The notes: generated from the letters alone by a model not told the origin. A stretch of 5,362 nucleotides of DNA from Eubacteriales Family XIII. Incertae Sedis bacterium (GCA_031281765.1 JAITEX010000012.1:1-5362); one strand, 5' to 3'. Numbered from the stretch's first letter, positions 1 through 5,239 are shown. Numbers and translations are program-made.

Positions 1-43
1 ATCGTGCGGAAGCATTATGCAAACGCATAACACAGCAAAAGTA

Positions 44-73
44 ATTATAGCATAAAACCGAGGCGCTATTCAA
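44..73 (-). promoter_or_regulatory. Candidate leftward promoter with extended -10, leaving the window
   Basis: On the minus strand positions 52-44 read TGCTATAAT, a perfect TATAAT hexamer with the TG of an extended -10. A TTGAAT hexamer (4 of 6 to TTGACA) lies at 73-68 with an 18-nt spacer. It overlaps the last codons and stop of the CBS gene, so it would start a transcript heading off the left edge, presumably for the next leftward gene. A short TTATGC/GCATAA inverted repeat at 15-30 lies just downstream in its predicted leader. No clear terminator for the CBS gene is seen in between. The consensus match is visible; activity is inferred. Confidence 0.4.
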
Positions 74-530
74 GCGCGATTTCGGTGAGAAGGTAGCGGA
101 TAAGGGCGGAGCGGCTGACAACGCCGATGACTTTCCCGTCATCATCCACGACGGCAATCTTTTTCATCTTTTCCTCGTGAAACAGGCTTGCGAGTTCGTC
201 GATTTCCCAGTCGGCTTCGACGGATACCTTTCTTTTTCGCGCAATTTCCAGAACGGGTACCTCAAGGAGGCTTTGGATCTTCTCCGTCATGGGATCCTCA
301 TCTACGACTATCGGCATCATATCGCCCCAGTCGAAATACCGCGGCCGGTGCTTCGCTATATACTTCAAGATGTCCGTATCGCTGATATAGCCGACGAGTT
401 TGCCCGCGTCATCGACTATCGGCACGCCGCGCACATTCGTATCGGCAAGCTGTTTTATGACATCGCGCACCGTTGCTTTGCAATTACACAGATAGGGTTC
501 GTATTCGACGATTTCAGAAATAGTAGCCAT
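66..530 (-). CDS. Tandem CBS-domain protein
   Basis: A 154-residue soluble protein made almost entirely of two CBS domains (about residues 1-58 and 90-148) joined by a linker with FDWGDMMPIVVDEDPM. Such paired CBS modules bind adenine nucleotides or related ligands and act as sensors or regulatory subunits; the ligand here is unknown. Domain 1 ends GYISDTDIL, with the Ser/Thr-x-x-Asp (S50...D53) that usually holds ribose. In domain 2 the matching stretch is GVVSRSALI, so the Asp is Ala142 and only one site may bind nucleotide classically. I chose ATG 530-528 because an AAAGGAG ribosome binding site sits just upstream. The frame stays open upstream to 638, but that part only overlaps the exporter's C-terminus and would move the start away from this site. 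It follows the exporter by 13 nt, so it is very probably co-transcribed with it. No catalytic domain is attached. Confidence 0.9.
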   Translation of the reverse strand: MATISEIVEYEPYLCNCKATVRDVIKQLADTNVRGVPIVDDAGKLVGYISDTDILKYIAKHRPRYFDWGDMMPIVVDEDPMTEKIQSLLEVPVLEIARKRKVSVEADWEIDELASLFHEEKMKKIAVVDDDGKVIGVVSRSALIRYLLTEIALE

Positions 531-539
531 GTGCTGTAC

Positions 540-547
540 TCCTTTAC
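540..547 (-). promoter_or_regulatory. Ribosome binding site of the CBS gene, overlapping the exporter stop
   Basis: The minus strand reads GAGTAAAGGAGTACAGCAC before the ATG at 530. The TAA at 546-544 is the stop codon of the upstream exporter gene and its last two bases begin the AAAGGAG Shine-Dalgarno sequence. A terminating ribosome is therefore on top of the next initiation site, the classic geometry for translational coupling. It also fixes the CBS start at 530 rather than the longer frame. Confidence 0.75.
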
Positions 548-1968
548 TCTTGAGATTGATTGTGCGGCCTTTTGATGCGGCCAACCCTGATAACGGCGAG
601 CAGGAACGCGCTGAACGTAATAATAGTGCCGCCCGCAAACGCCGCGTCTATACCGGCAGCCGAAGCCGCCGCTGACATGCCGCCGTGCGACGCGGAAACG
701 AGCATCATCACCGTTACGAGCACCGCTGTGCCGATGGAACCGGCGACCTGCCGGGCCGTATTATTTATCGAATTCCCGTGCGCAATCATGGCGCCGGGCA
801 ACGCATTGATACCCCACGTATTGACGGGCATATTCACGAGCGAAATACCCGCCATGCGGAAGGTGTACGCGACCAAGACATACCACGACGGCGTACTCAG
901 ACTCAGGAACGCGAGCATCGCCGAGCCGACGACGATGATGGCGAGTCCTATTATCGAAAGGGCGCGAGGCCCGAACCTGTCAAACAAAATTCCTGACACC
1001 GGGCTTATTACCGCCATCGCGATAGCGCCGGGCATAAGTATCAGCCCCGAATGGAGCGCCGACTTGCCGAGCACGTCCTGCAAAAATATCGGCGTAAGCA
1101 CCGCGGCAAAGGTAAGCCCCGACGCCACCACCGATGAAATAATGGTCGAGGTCGAGAACACGGCGTTTCTTAATACCCGCAGATTCAGCAGCGGCTGCTT
1201 CGACTTCAGCTGGCGCCGAATGAAGAATACGATGGCGGCGCCGCCGATAATTATCGGCGCGATGGTGAACGGATGGAGCCACCCCATGCCGCCCGCCGCC
1301 GAGAAGCCGAACAGGACACCGCCGAATCCGAGCGTAGAGAGCGCCACGGACAGTATGTCAAGGTGAGATTTTGACGCCACGTTCAAATTCCTCAGGAATA
1401 CCGCGGCAAATATCATGACGAGCACGCCGAGCGGGGCAATCCCGACAAATATCGCCTTCCACCCGAACTCGTCGACAAGCCAGCCCGCAACAGTCGGCCC
1501 CGCCGCCGGCGCGAGCCCTATGACGATGCCCGATATGCCGAGGGCGAAGCCGCGCCGCTCCTTCGGGAATATGAGCATTATCATGACCTGCGTAAATGGA
1601 AGCTGTATGCCCGCACCGACCGCCTGCAGGATACGCGCGGCAAGCAGCATCGGGAAGCTCACGGACAGAGCCGCAAGCGTGGTCCCGGCCGTGAAAGCGA
1701 GCATGGCCGCGATAAAGAGCTGCCGCGTCGAAAACCGGTTGATAAGGTAGGCCGCGACAGGAATCATCAGGCCGTTCACAAGCAAAAATATCGAAGTCAG
1801 CCACTGCCCGACAGCGGGCGTAATGGCAAACTCGCGCATTATCTTCGGCAGCGCCGGCGACATAACAGTCTGGTTCAGTATCGCGATAAAACCGCCAAGC
1901 AGAATTATCGCCACCATGAGTTTGTCGCGGCGGGAGAGGTGTTTCTTCGTAATCACTAATTCCGTCAT
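544..1968 (-). CDS. DHA2-family MFS drug exporter (LmrB/EmrB-like)
   Basis: A 474-residue, very hydrophobic inner-membrane protein of the length expected for the 14-helix DHA2 drug:proton antiporters of the major facilitator superfamily. The sequence shows the family motifs: LNQTVMSPALP in helix 1 (31-41, with Asn where QacA/EmrB-type proteins have Asp, as in LmrB-like members); a degenerate motif A, INRFSTRQL (76-84); motif B, ARILQAVGAG (111-120); antiporter motif C, APAAGPTVAGWL (153-164); a second, better motif A, GILFDRFGPR (326-335); and NTARQVAGSIGTA (403-415). These proteins typically expel hydrophobic drugs, dyes or bile-type compounds in exchange for protons; the substrate cannot be read from the sequence. 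The start is the first ATG, but the only purine-rich stretch, AAAGG, ends one base from it, which is too close for a normal ribosome binding site. It is the first gene of a two-gene unit with the CBS protein and is divergent from the CPBP gene. Confidence 0.92.
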   Translation of the reverse strand: MTELVITKKHLSRRDKLMVAIILLGGFIAILNQTVMSPALPKIMREFAITPAVGQWLTSIFLLVNGLMIPVAAYLINRFSTRQLFIAAMLAFTAGTTLAALSVSFPMLLAARILQAVGAGIQLPFTQVMIMLIFPKERRGFALGISGIVIGLAPAAGPTVAGWLVDEFGWKAIFVGIAPLGVLVMIFAAVFLRNLNVASKSHLDILSVALSTLGFGGVLFGFSAAGGMGWLHPFTIAPIIIGGAAIVFFIRRQLKSKQPLLNLRVLRNAVFSTSTIISSVVASGLTFAAVLTPIFLQDVLGKSALHSGLILMPGAIAMAVISPVSGILFDRFGPRALSIIGLAIIVVGSAMLAFLSLSTPSWYVLVAYTFRMAGISLVNMPVNTWGINALPGAMIAHGNSINNTARQVAGSIGTAVLVTVMMLVSASHGGMSAAASAAGIDAAFAGGTIITFSAFLLAVIRVGRIKRPHNQSQE

Positions 1969-1974
1969 GCCTTT

Positions 1975-1980
1975 ATTTTA
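1975..1980 (-). promoter_or_regulatory. Candidate -10 element for the exporter, very close to its start
   Basis: The minus strand has TAAAAT at 1980-1975 (5 of 6 to TATAAT), only 6 nt before the ATG. If used, transcription would begin at or next to the start codon, giving a leaderless or nearly leaderless mRNA, which would fit the absence of a spaced Shine-Dalgarno sequence. No convincing -35 hexamer lies 16-18 nt upstream, so this is a weak assignment. Confidence 0.25.
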
Positions 1981-1985
1981 TCAAA

Positions 1986-2005
1986 TATGTTAGACTAATA
2001 ACATA
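1986..2005. promoter_or_regulatory. 20-bp inverted repeat in the divergent intergenic region (probable operator)
   Basis: TATGTTA (1986-1992) and TAACATA (1999-2005) are exact reverse complements separated by 6 nt. A second, nested symmetry, TTAG-A-CTAA (1990-1998), lies off-centre inside it. The repeat occupies the middle of the 51-bp gap between the divergent exporter and CPBP starts and abuts the CPBP ribosome binding site, so a bound dimeric regulator could affect both. Half-sites ATGT...ACAT resemble those of PadR-family repressors, which often control drug exporters, but here they are spaced by 10 nt and no regulator gene is in the window. The operator role is inference. Confidence 0.55.
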
Positions 2006-2019
2006 GGGAGGGTAATAAT

Positions 2020-2958
2020 ATGCGATCTATCGCAAACCCGGAAGTGATTGAGCGCAAAGCAATGCGTACGGACATCAGAGCGGTTGCGATAGCCCTGATC
2101 GGCTATCTCATTATCACATCGTTCGTGTCGATAATATTGGTATTTATAGCGGGGGTCATCATGCACGGCATCGTATACGCGTGCGCGTCATTCGTCGGCC
2201 TCGGCTTTATCTGGTTCTGTTTCAAAAGCGATTTTTACCTCGGCGACATACTCTATGTGCAGCGGGCAATACCGCGCAAGGTATTCGTGAACGCCCTCGT
2301 CTGCGTCATCGGCATCCAGCCGGTCTTCCTGCTCGCCGGCCGCGGCGTAGAGCTCGGCTTTCACAAGGCCGGCTATCAAATCACCTTTGGGACAGCGCTG
2401 ACCCAGAGCCAGGGCCTCATATTCCTATTGCTGAACTCGATACTGCTCGCGCCTCTTATCGAAGAGGTGCTGTTCCGCGGCGTGGCGCTGCGCATACTCT
2501 CACGCTACGGGCGAAACTTCGCCATACTGACGAGCGCAATATTGTTCGGCCTCTACAGCACGAGCTTCATACAGATTTTCCACGGCTTCGTACTCGGGCT
2601 GCTGCTCGCCTACATCACCTTCCGTTACTCCATAAAATGGGCCGCCGCGCTCCACTGCTCGCACAATCTCATATGGGAGCTGACCGGCGTCCTCACCCTG
2701 CCGTGGTATTTCGTCTACGGGTTTCTCGCAATTTTTTTCGTGTGGGGAATAATTATATCGTTCCGCAAATTCCGCAAAGTGCGTCGGTTCGCGGACAAGG
2801 GGCGCTCCGCGCAAAACGTGTACAAATACTTCTTTACGGCGCCGGCCATATTGATATATATCGCCATCGCCCTGATGCTTGCATACATGGAGACAAACAT
2901 CATCCCGCTCGACCAGGTACACCCTGTGGATTCCCCGCTCACCACGCCGCTCGTATAA
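2020..2958 (+). CDS. CPBP-family multi-pass membrane protein lacking the motif-2 histidine
   Basis: A 312-residue membrane protein with about eight predicted helices. It carries the CPBP (CAAX protease and bacteriocin-processing) signature: motif 1 EEVLFRG at 148-154 (E148, E149, R153) and motif 3 HCSHN at 212-216 (HxxxN). Motif 2 normally reads FxxxH, often FGLxHGN; here it is FGLYSTS (176-182), so the catalytic histidine is replaced by Ser180. Active family members are intramembrane glutamic proteases that need glutamate and histidines, so this one may be an inactive or altered-function member. Beyond the core, residues 225-312 add two more likely helices (about 228-247 and 273-291) around a basic loop rich in Arg and Lys. 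The ATG at 2020 is supported by AGGGAGGG at 2005-2012, 7 nt upstream. Some CPBP proteins give bacteriocin self-immunity or process peptides; no bacteriocin gene is visible here. Isoleucine uses ATA in 18 of 39 codons. Confidence 0.85.
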   Translation: MRSIANPEVIERKAMRTDIRAVAIALIGYLIITSFVSIILVFIAGVIMHGIVYACASFVGLGFIWFCFKSDFYLGDILYVQRAIPRKVFVNALVCVIGIQPVFLLAGRGVELGFHKAGYQITFGTALTQSQGLIFLLLNSILLAPLIEEVLFRGVALRILSRYGRNFAILTSAILFGLYSTSFIQIFHGFVLGLLLAYITFRYSIKWAAALHCSHNLIWELTGVLTLPWYFVYGFLAIFFVWGIIISFRKFRKVRRFADKGRSAQNVYKYFFTAPAILIYIAIALMLAYMETNIIPLDQVHPVDSPLTTPLV

Positions 2959-2964
2959 TATAAT
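2954..2964 (+). promoter_or_regulatory. Doubled TATAAT, candidate -10 for nagD
   Basis: The sequence TATAATATAAT places two overlapping perfect -10 hexamers (2954-2959 and 2959-2964) across and just after the CPBP stop codon. Transcription would start near 2966-2971 and give a leader of about 100 nt for the phosphatase at 3072. I see no good -35 hexamer at 16-18 nt for either copy, so the promoter may be weak, need an activator, or be only an AT-rich coincidence. Confidence 0.35.
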
Positions 2965-2975
2965 GTCTGCCTGCC

Positions 2976-2995
2976 GCGGATTTTACCCAATCCGC
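2976..2995 (+). other. Hairpin between the CPBP gene and nagD
   Basis: GCGGATT (2976-2982) and AATCCGC (2989-2995) form a perfect 7-bp stem with a 6-nt loop. It lies 17 nt after the CPBP stop. No run of T follows on either strand, so it is not a typical intrinsic terminator. It could be an mRNA 3'-end protecting structure, or a 5'-end stem of the nagD transcript if the doubled TATAAT is used. Confidence 0.45.
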
Positions 2996-3071
2996 ACACA
3001 ATCCACAAATACATTCTACACAGAGAGCGTATCATAGAAAGTAATAAAACGAAAAGAGAAGAGAGGAAAGC

Positions 3072-3929
3072 ATGATAGAGGAAAAAGAAGCGGCGAGGGA
3101 ATCGCTGCAAAACAAGCAGGGGTTTATCTGTGATATGGACGGCGTCATCTACCACGGGAATATTCTGTTACCCGGCGTCAAGGAATTTGTTGAATGGCTG
3201 CGGACGAATGGAAAGAAATTTTTATTCTTGACAAACTCAAGCGAGCGGTCGCCGCTCGAACTCAAGCAAAAGTTGACGCGGATGGGCTTAGACATACCCG
3301 AGGACCATTTCTACACGAGCGCGCTCGCGACGGCAAAATTCCTGTCCCTGCAGGAGCCGGGCTGTACCGCATATATTATCGGCGCGCCGGGCCTGCACAA
3401 CGCGCTCTACGATGTGGGCATCACACAGAACGACGTCGACCCGGACTACGTGGTAATCGGTGAAACGAGAAATTACAACTACGATATGATTCTGCGCGCG
3501 ACGACGCACGTACTGAACGGGGCGCGGCTTATCGGGACGAACCCTGATATTACGGGCCCGTCCGACAACGGGCTGATACCGTCAACGCAGGCGTTCGTTG
3601 CGCCGGTCGAAGTCGCAACAGGACGGAAAGCCTACTATGTCGGCAAGCCGAACCCGCTGATGATGCGGACCGCCCTCAGACGGCTCGGCGTCCATTCCGA
3701 GGATGCGGTCATGGTCGGGGACCGCATGGACACGGACATCATCGCCGGCATAGAAACCGGTATCGAAACCCTGCTCGTACTGACGGGCGTCACGAAGAAA
3801 GAGGACATCCGCAAATTCCCCTATATGCCAAGCTACGTCCTGCGCGGGCTCGGAAGCCTCGCGGGCTATGAATACAGCTTAGAGGAGAAAGCCTTCACCG
3901 AACAGGCAAACGGCGGCCCCTTGGCATAG
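3072..3929 (+). CDS. nagD: NagD-like HAD-IIA phosphatase
   Basis: A 285-residue cytoplasmic hydrolase of the HAD superfamily, subfamily IIA, close in architecture and in many sequence blocks to E. coli NagD, a nucleotide monophosphatase with preference for UMP. Motif I is DMDGV (nucleophile D21, acid/base D23); motif II is FLTNSS (T54, N55); motif III contributes K192 in YVGKPNP; motif IV is MVGDRMDTDI (D217, D222) for Mg2+. The C2 cap lies between motifs II and III and includes FYTSALATAKFL, VIGETRNYNYDM and GTNPD. All catalytic residues are present and the length is only slightly above the usual 250-270, owing to about 14 extra N-terminal residues and a C-terminal tail. GAGAGG at 3061-3066, 5 nt from the ATG, supports the start. 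It sits alone, rightward, 113 nt after the CPBP gene. Without nag genes nearby, a general nucleotide or sugar-phosphate clearing role is most likely; the exact substrate is uncertain. Confidence 0.9.
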   Translation: MIEEKEAARESLQNKQGFICDMDGVIYHGNILLPGVKEFVEWLRTNGKKFLFLTNSSERSPLELKQKLTRMGLDIPEDHFYTSALATAKFLSLQEPGCTAYIIGAPGLHNALYDVGITQNDVDPDYVVIGETRNYNYDMILRATTHVLNGARLIGTNPDITGPSDNGLIPSTQAFVAPVEVATGRKAYYVGKPNPLMMRTALRRLGVHSEDAVMVGDRMDTDIIAGIETGIETLLVLTGVTKKEDIRKFPYMPSYVLRGLGSLAGYEYSLEEKAFTEQANGGPLA

Positions 3930-3945
3930 CATAGGGGTAAAAGGG

Positions 3946-3985
3946 CGTCCTCCGGCGCCACACCAGACTGTTTCGTCCTCGGCGC
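3946..3985 (+). repeat. Imperfect direct repeat downstream of nagD
   Basis: CGTCCTCCGGCGC (3946-3958) recurs as CGTCCTCGGCGC (3974-3985), differing by a single missing C, 28 bp apart. It lies in a GC-rich patch between the nagD stop and the candidate ATPase promoter. No clean stem-loop with a T run, and thus no obvious terminator for nagD, can be made from it. Its function is unknown. Confidence 0.5.
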
Positions 3986-3987
3986 GT

Positions 3988-4016
3988 TTGTGTTTCAAGG
4001 CGCTTAGTGGTATGAT
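3988..4016 (+). promoter_or_regulatory. Candidate extended -10 promoter for the ATPase gene
   Basis: TATGAT at 4011-4016 (5 of 6 to TATAAT) is preceded by TGG, giving an extended -10. A TTGTGT hexamer (3 of 6 to TTGACA, keeping the key TTG) is at 3988-3993 with a 17-nt spacer. Predicted transcription starts around 4022-4024, leaving a leader of about 113 nt before the ATPase start, long enough to include the repeats and hairpin described at 4047-4134. Confidence 0.45.
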
Positions 4017-4048
4017 TTATCAAGAGAAAACGCGAAATTATTGATAAA
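4016..4048. repeat. 8-bp inverted repeat at the predicted transcription start
   Basis: TTTATCAA (4016-4023) and TTGATAAA (4041-4048) are exact reverse complements separated by 17 nt. The left arm overlaps the last base of the predicted -10 and the start site, and the right arm runs into the first copy of the AGTAAATA repeats. The spacing fits a two-half-site operator or a loose RNA stem. No function is proven. Confidence 0.45.
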
Positions 4049-4066
4049 AGTAAATAAGAGTAAATA

Positions 4067-4089
4067 CGTTGAAACCAAAGGGTTTCACG
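4067..4089 (+). other. Leader hairpin between the two repeat copies
   Basis: TGAAACC (4070-4076) pairs with GGTTTCA (4081-4087) around an AAAG tetraloop. Two further G-C pairs (4067-4068 with 4088-4089) can form across a bulged T at 4069. It lies directly after the first repeat copy in the ATPase leader. No T run follows, so it is more likely a structural or translational element than a terminator. Confidence 0.5.
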
Positions 4090-4125
4090 CGAATTTGCCG
4101 CAAAAATAGCAGTCAAAGTAAATAG
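4069..4125 (+). CDS. Possible 18-codon leader ORF upstream of the ATPase
   Basis: A frame opening with TTG at 4069 encodes an 18-residue, basic peptide, MKPKGFTRICRKNSSQSK, if the TTG is read as Met. It ends with TAG at 4123-4125. An AAGAG sequence at 4056-4060 lies 8 nt before the TTG, in the same relative place as the AGGAG before the ATPase start. The stop codon overlaps that AGGAG, so translation of this ORF would run into the ATPase initiation site. The TTG start and weak Shine-Dalgarno make it tentative; it may simply be chance within a duplicated leader. Confidence 0.25.
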   Translation: MKPKGFTRICRKNSSQSK

Positions 4126-4135
4126 GAGTAAATAA

Positions 4136-5239
4136 ATGCGTAATCCCTTCAATCCTACCTTCGGGACCGTCCCCATAACATTGGTCGGACGTGAGGACGA
4201 AATCAGCTATATCGTGGAACGGGTGTCGACGGAGACGGCAAGCCTCTACAGCGCAATTATTTGCGAAGGCATCAGAGGCGTAGGCAAGACCGCTATGCTT
4301 TACGAGCTATCGGGCAGGCTGGAGGCTGAGCATGGGTGGATCGCGATCAATGTGAACACGTCGTCTGCGATGCTCGACGATATCATGGATCAGCTGTTCG
4401 TAAAGACGAAGCGCTTGATCGATACGGGGAGGACGAGAATCAGCAGCTTCAATTTCCTGCAGTTCGGCGTGGGTTTCGAGAACTACGAATATGAGATCAA
4501 GGGCTTCCGGACGAAGTTCGAGATCATCCTGGAGGAATTGAATGAAAAAGGGATATCCGTCTACATCACGGTCGATGAGATCCACAAGGAAGTCAGCGAG
4601 CTTCGTACATTCTGCGAGACCGTACAAATGTGCTTCGGCCGCTCTTACGGGATCGCAGTGGCTTTCGCGGGATTGCCCGAAGCCGTGGCAGAGCTTCTGA
4701 AGTATGCAAAAGAGACGAGACGCATCACCTTCCTGAGAAGGGCGAAGAGGGTCAAGCTCACGAACGTACCCGTTGAGAGTACCGCCGCGTTCTATGAGGA
4801 TATTTTTAGAAGCAATGGCGTCAATGTCGATGTCGATGACCTGAAGCTCGCCGCTACCGCGACGCAAGGTTACCCTTTCCTGATCCAGCTCGTAGGATAT
4901 TTCCTCTGGCTCAGTATCAAAGGCGAATCGATCGGGAAACTACAAGTGGCGAAAGCGATCGACAAAGCGAGGGCAGAGCTTGAGGAACTCGTATTGGAAT
5001 CAAGCTACAACGACCTGTCGAACGGAGACAGAATATTCGCGACCGAGATCGCCAAGGTCGGCGACGCAGTGAAAGTCAAAGACCTCATCACGGCAACGGG
5101 CAAGTCGAAGCAATACGTGAACCAATATCTTGAGCGCCTGACGGACGCGGGGTACATCGTCAGGACGGAGCGCGGAACGGTCGCGTTCGCGATGCCGTTC
5201 ATGAGATCGTATATATTGAGCAAGCAAAACCGTGGCTGA
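4136..5239 (+). CDS. P-loop AAA/STAND-like ATPase with C-terminal winged helix
   Basis: A 367-residue soluble protein. After an N-terminal NPFNPTFG (3-10) and LVGRE (16-20), typical of AAA_16 and archaeal-type ATPase families, come Walker A GIRGVGKT (45-52, K51), Walker B SVYITVDEIH (141-150, D147 and E148), a sensor-like strand IAVAFAGLPEAV (173-184) and GYPFLIQLVGYFLWL (245-259), which matches the GxP region of STAND and Orc/Cdc6-related ATPases. Residues about 295-360 look like a winged helix: KVKDLITATGKSKQYV, NQYLERLTDAGYIV and a wing with RGTVAF. All ATP-binding and hydrolysis residues are present. It could be a DNA-binding switch or regulator; partner and signal are unknown, and no effector domain is fused. 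The ATG at 4136 is set by AGGAG at 4124-4128. It has its own candidate promoter and terminator. Arginine uses AGA/AGG in 13 of 24 codons against 9 of 51 in the three larger neighbours, suggesting a different origin. Confidence 0.85.
   Translation: MRNPFNPTFGTVPITLVGREDEISYIVERVSTETASLYSAIICEGIRGVGKTAMLYELSGRLEAEHGWIAINVNTSSAMLDDIMDQLFVKTKRLIDTGRTRISSFNFLQFGVGFENYEYEIKGFRTKFEIILEELNEKGISVYITVDEIHKEVSELRTFCETVQMCFGRSYGIAVAFAGLPEAVAELLKYAKETRRITFLRRAKRVKLTNVPVESTAAFYEDIFRSNGVNVDVDDLKLAATATQGYPFLIQLVGYFLWLSIKGESIGKLQVAKAIDKARAELEELVLESSYNDLSNGDRIFATEIAKVGDAVKVKDLITATGKSKQYVNQYLERLTDAGYIVRTERGTVAFAMPFMRSYILSKQNRG

Larger units (their letters stand above)
4047..4134 (+). repeat. Duplicated 20-bp element with four AGTAAATA octamers
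   Basis: AAAGTAAATARGAGTAAATA occurs at 4047-4066 (R=A) and 4115-4134 (R=G), 19 of 20 bases identical, starts 68 bp apart. Each copy holds two AGTAAATA octamers exactly 10 bp apart: 4049-4056, 4059-4066, 4117-4124 and 4127-4134. The second copy contains the AGGAG ribosome binding site (4124-4128) of the ATPase and ends one base before its ATG; in the first copy the same position is the weaker AAGAG. The pattern could be a duplicated translation initiation region or a set of binding sites on one face of the helix. Confidence 0.7.

Noticed and set aside
531..638. N-terminal extension of the CBS frame by 36 residues
   Set aside because: It overlaps the exporter's coding end in another frame, has no CBS similarity, and the AAAGGAG site points to the ATG at 530.
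560..1366. Long 268-codon rightward frame
   Set aside because: It lies wholly antisense to the exporter, whose motifs are unmistakable; the frame is a by-product of the GC-rich third positions.
2715..3155. Leftward 146-codon frame spanning the CPBP-nagD gap
   Set aside because: It overlaps two well-supported genes on the other strand, and its product has no recognisable domain.
3917..3937. CCCCT/AGGGG pairing across the nagD stop codon as a terminator
   Set aside because: Short stem, 11-nt loop, and followed by A-rich rather than T-rich sequence.
3895..4176. Leftward 93-codon frame across the nagD-ATPase spacer
   Set aside because: No Shine-Dalgarno sequence before its ATG, no recognisable domain, and it runs antisense into both flanking genes; the regulatory-looking structure of the spacer explains the region better.
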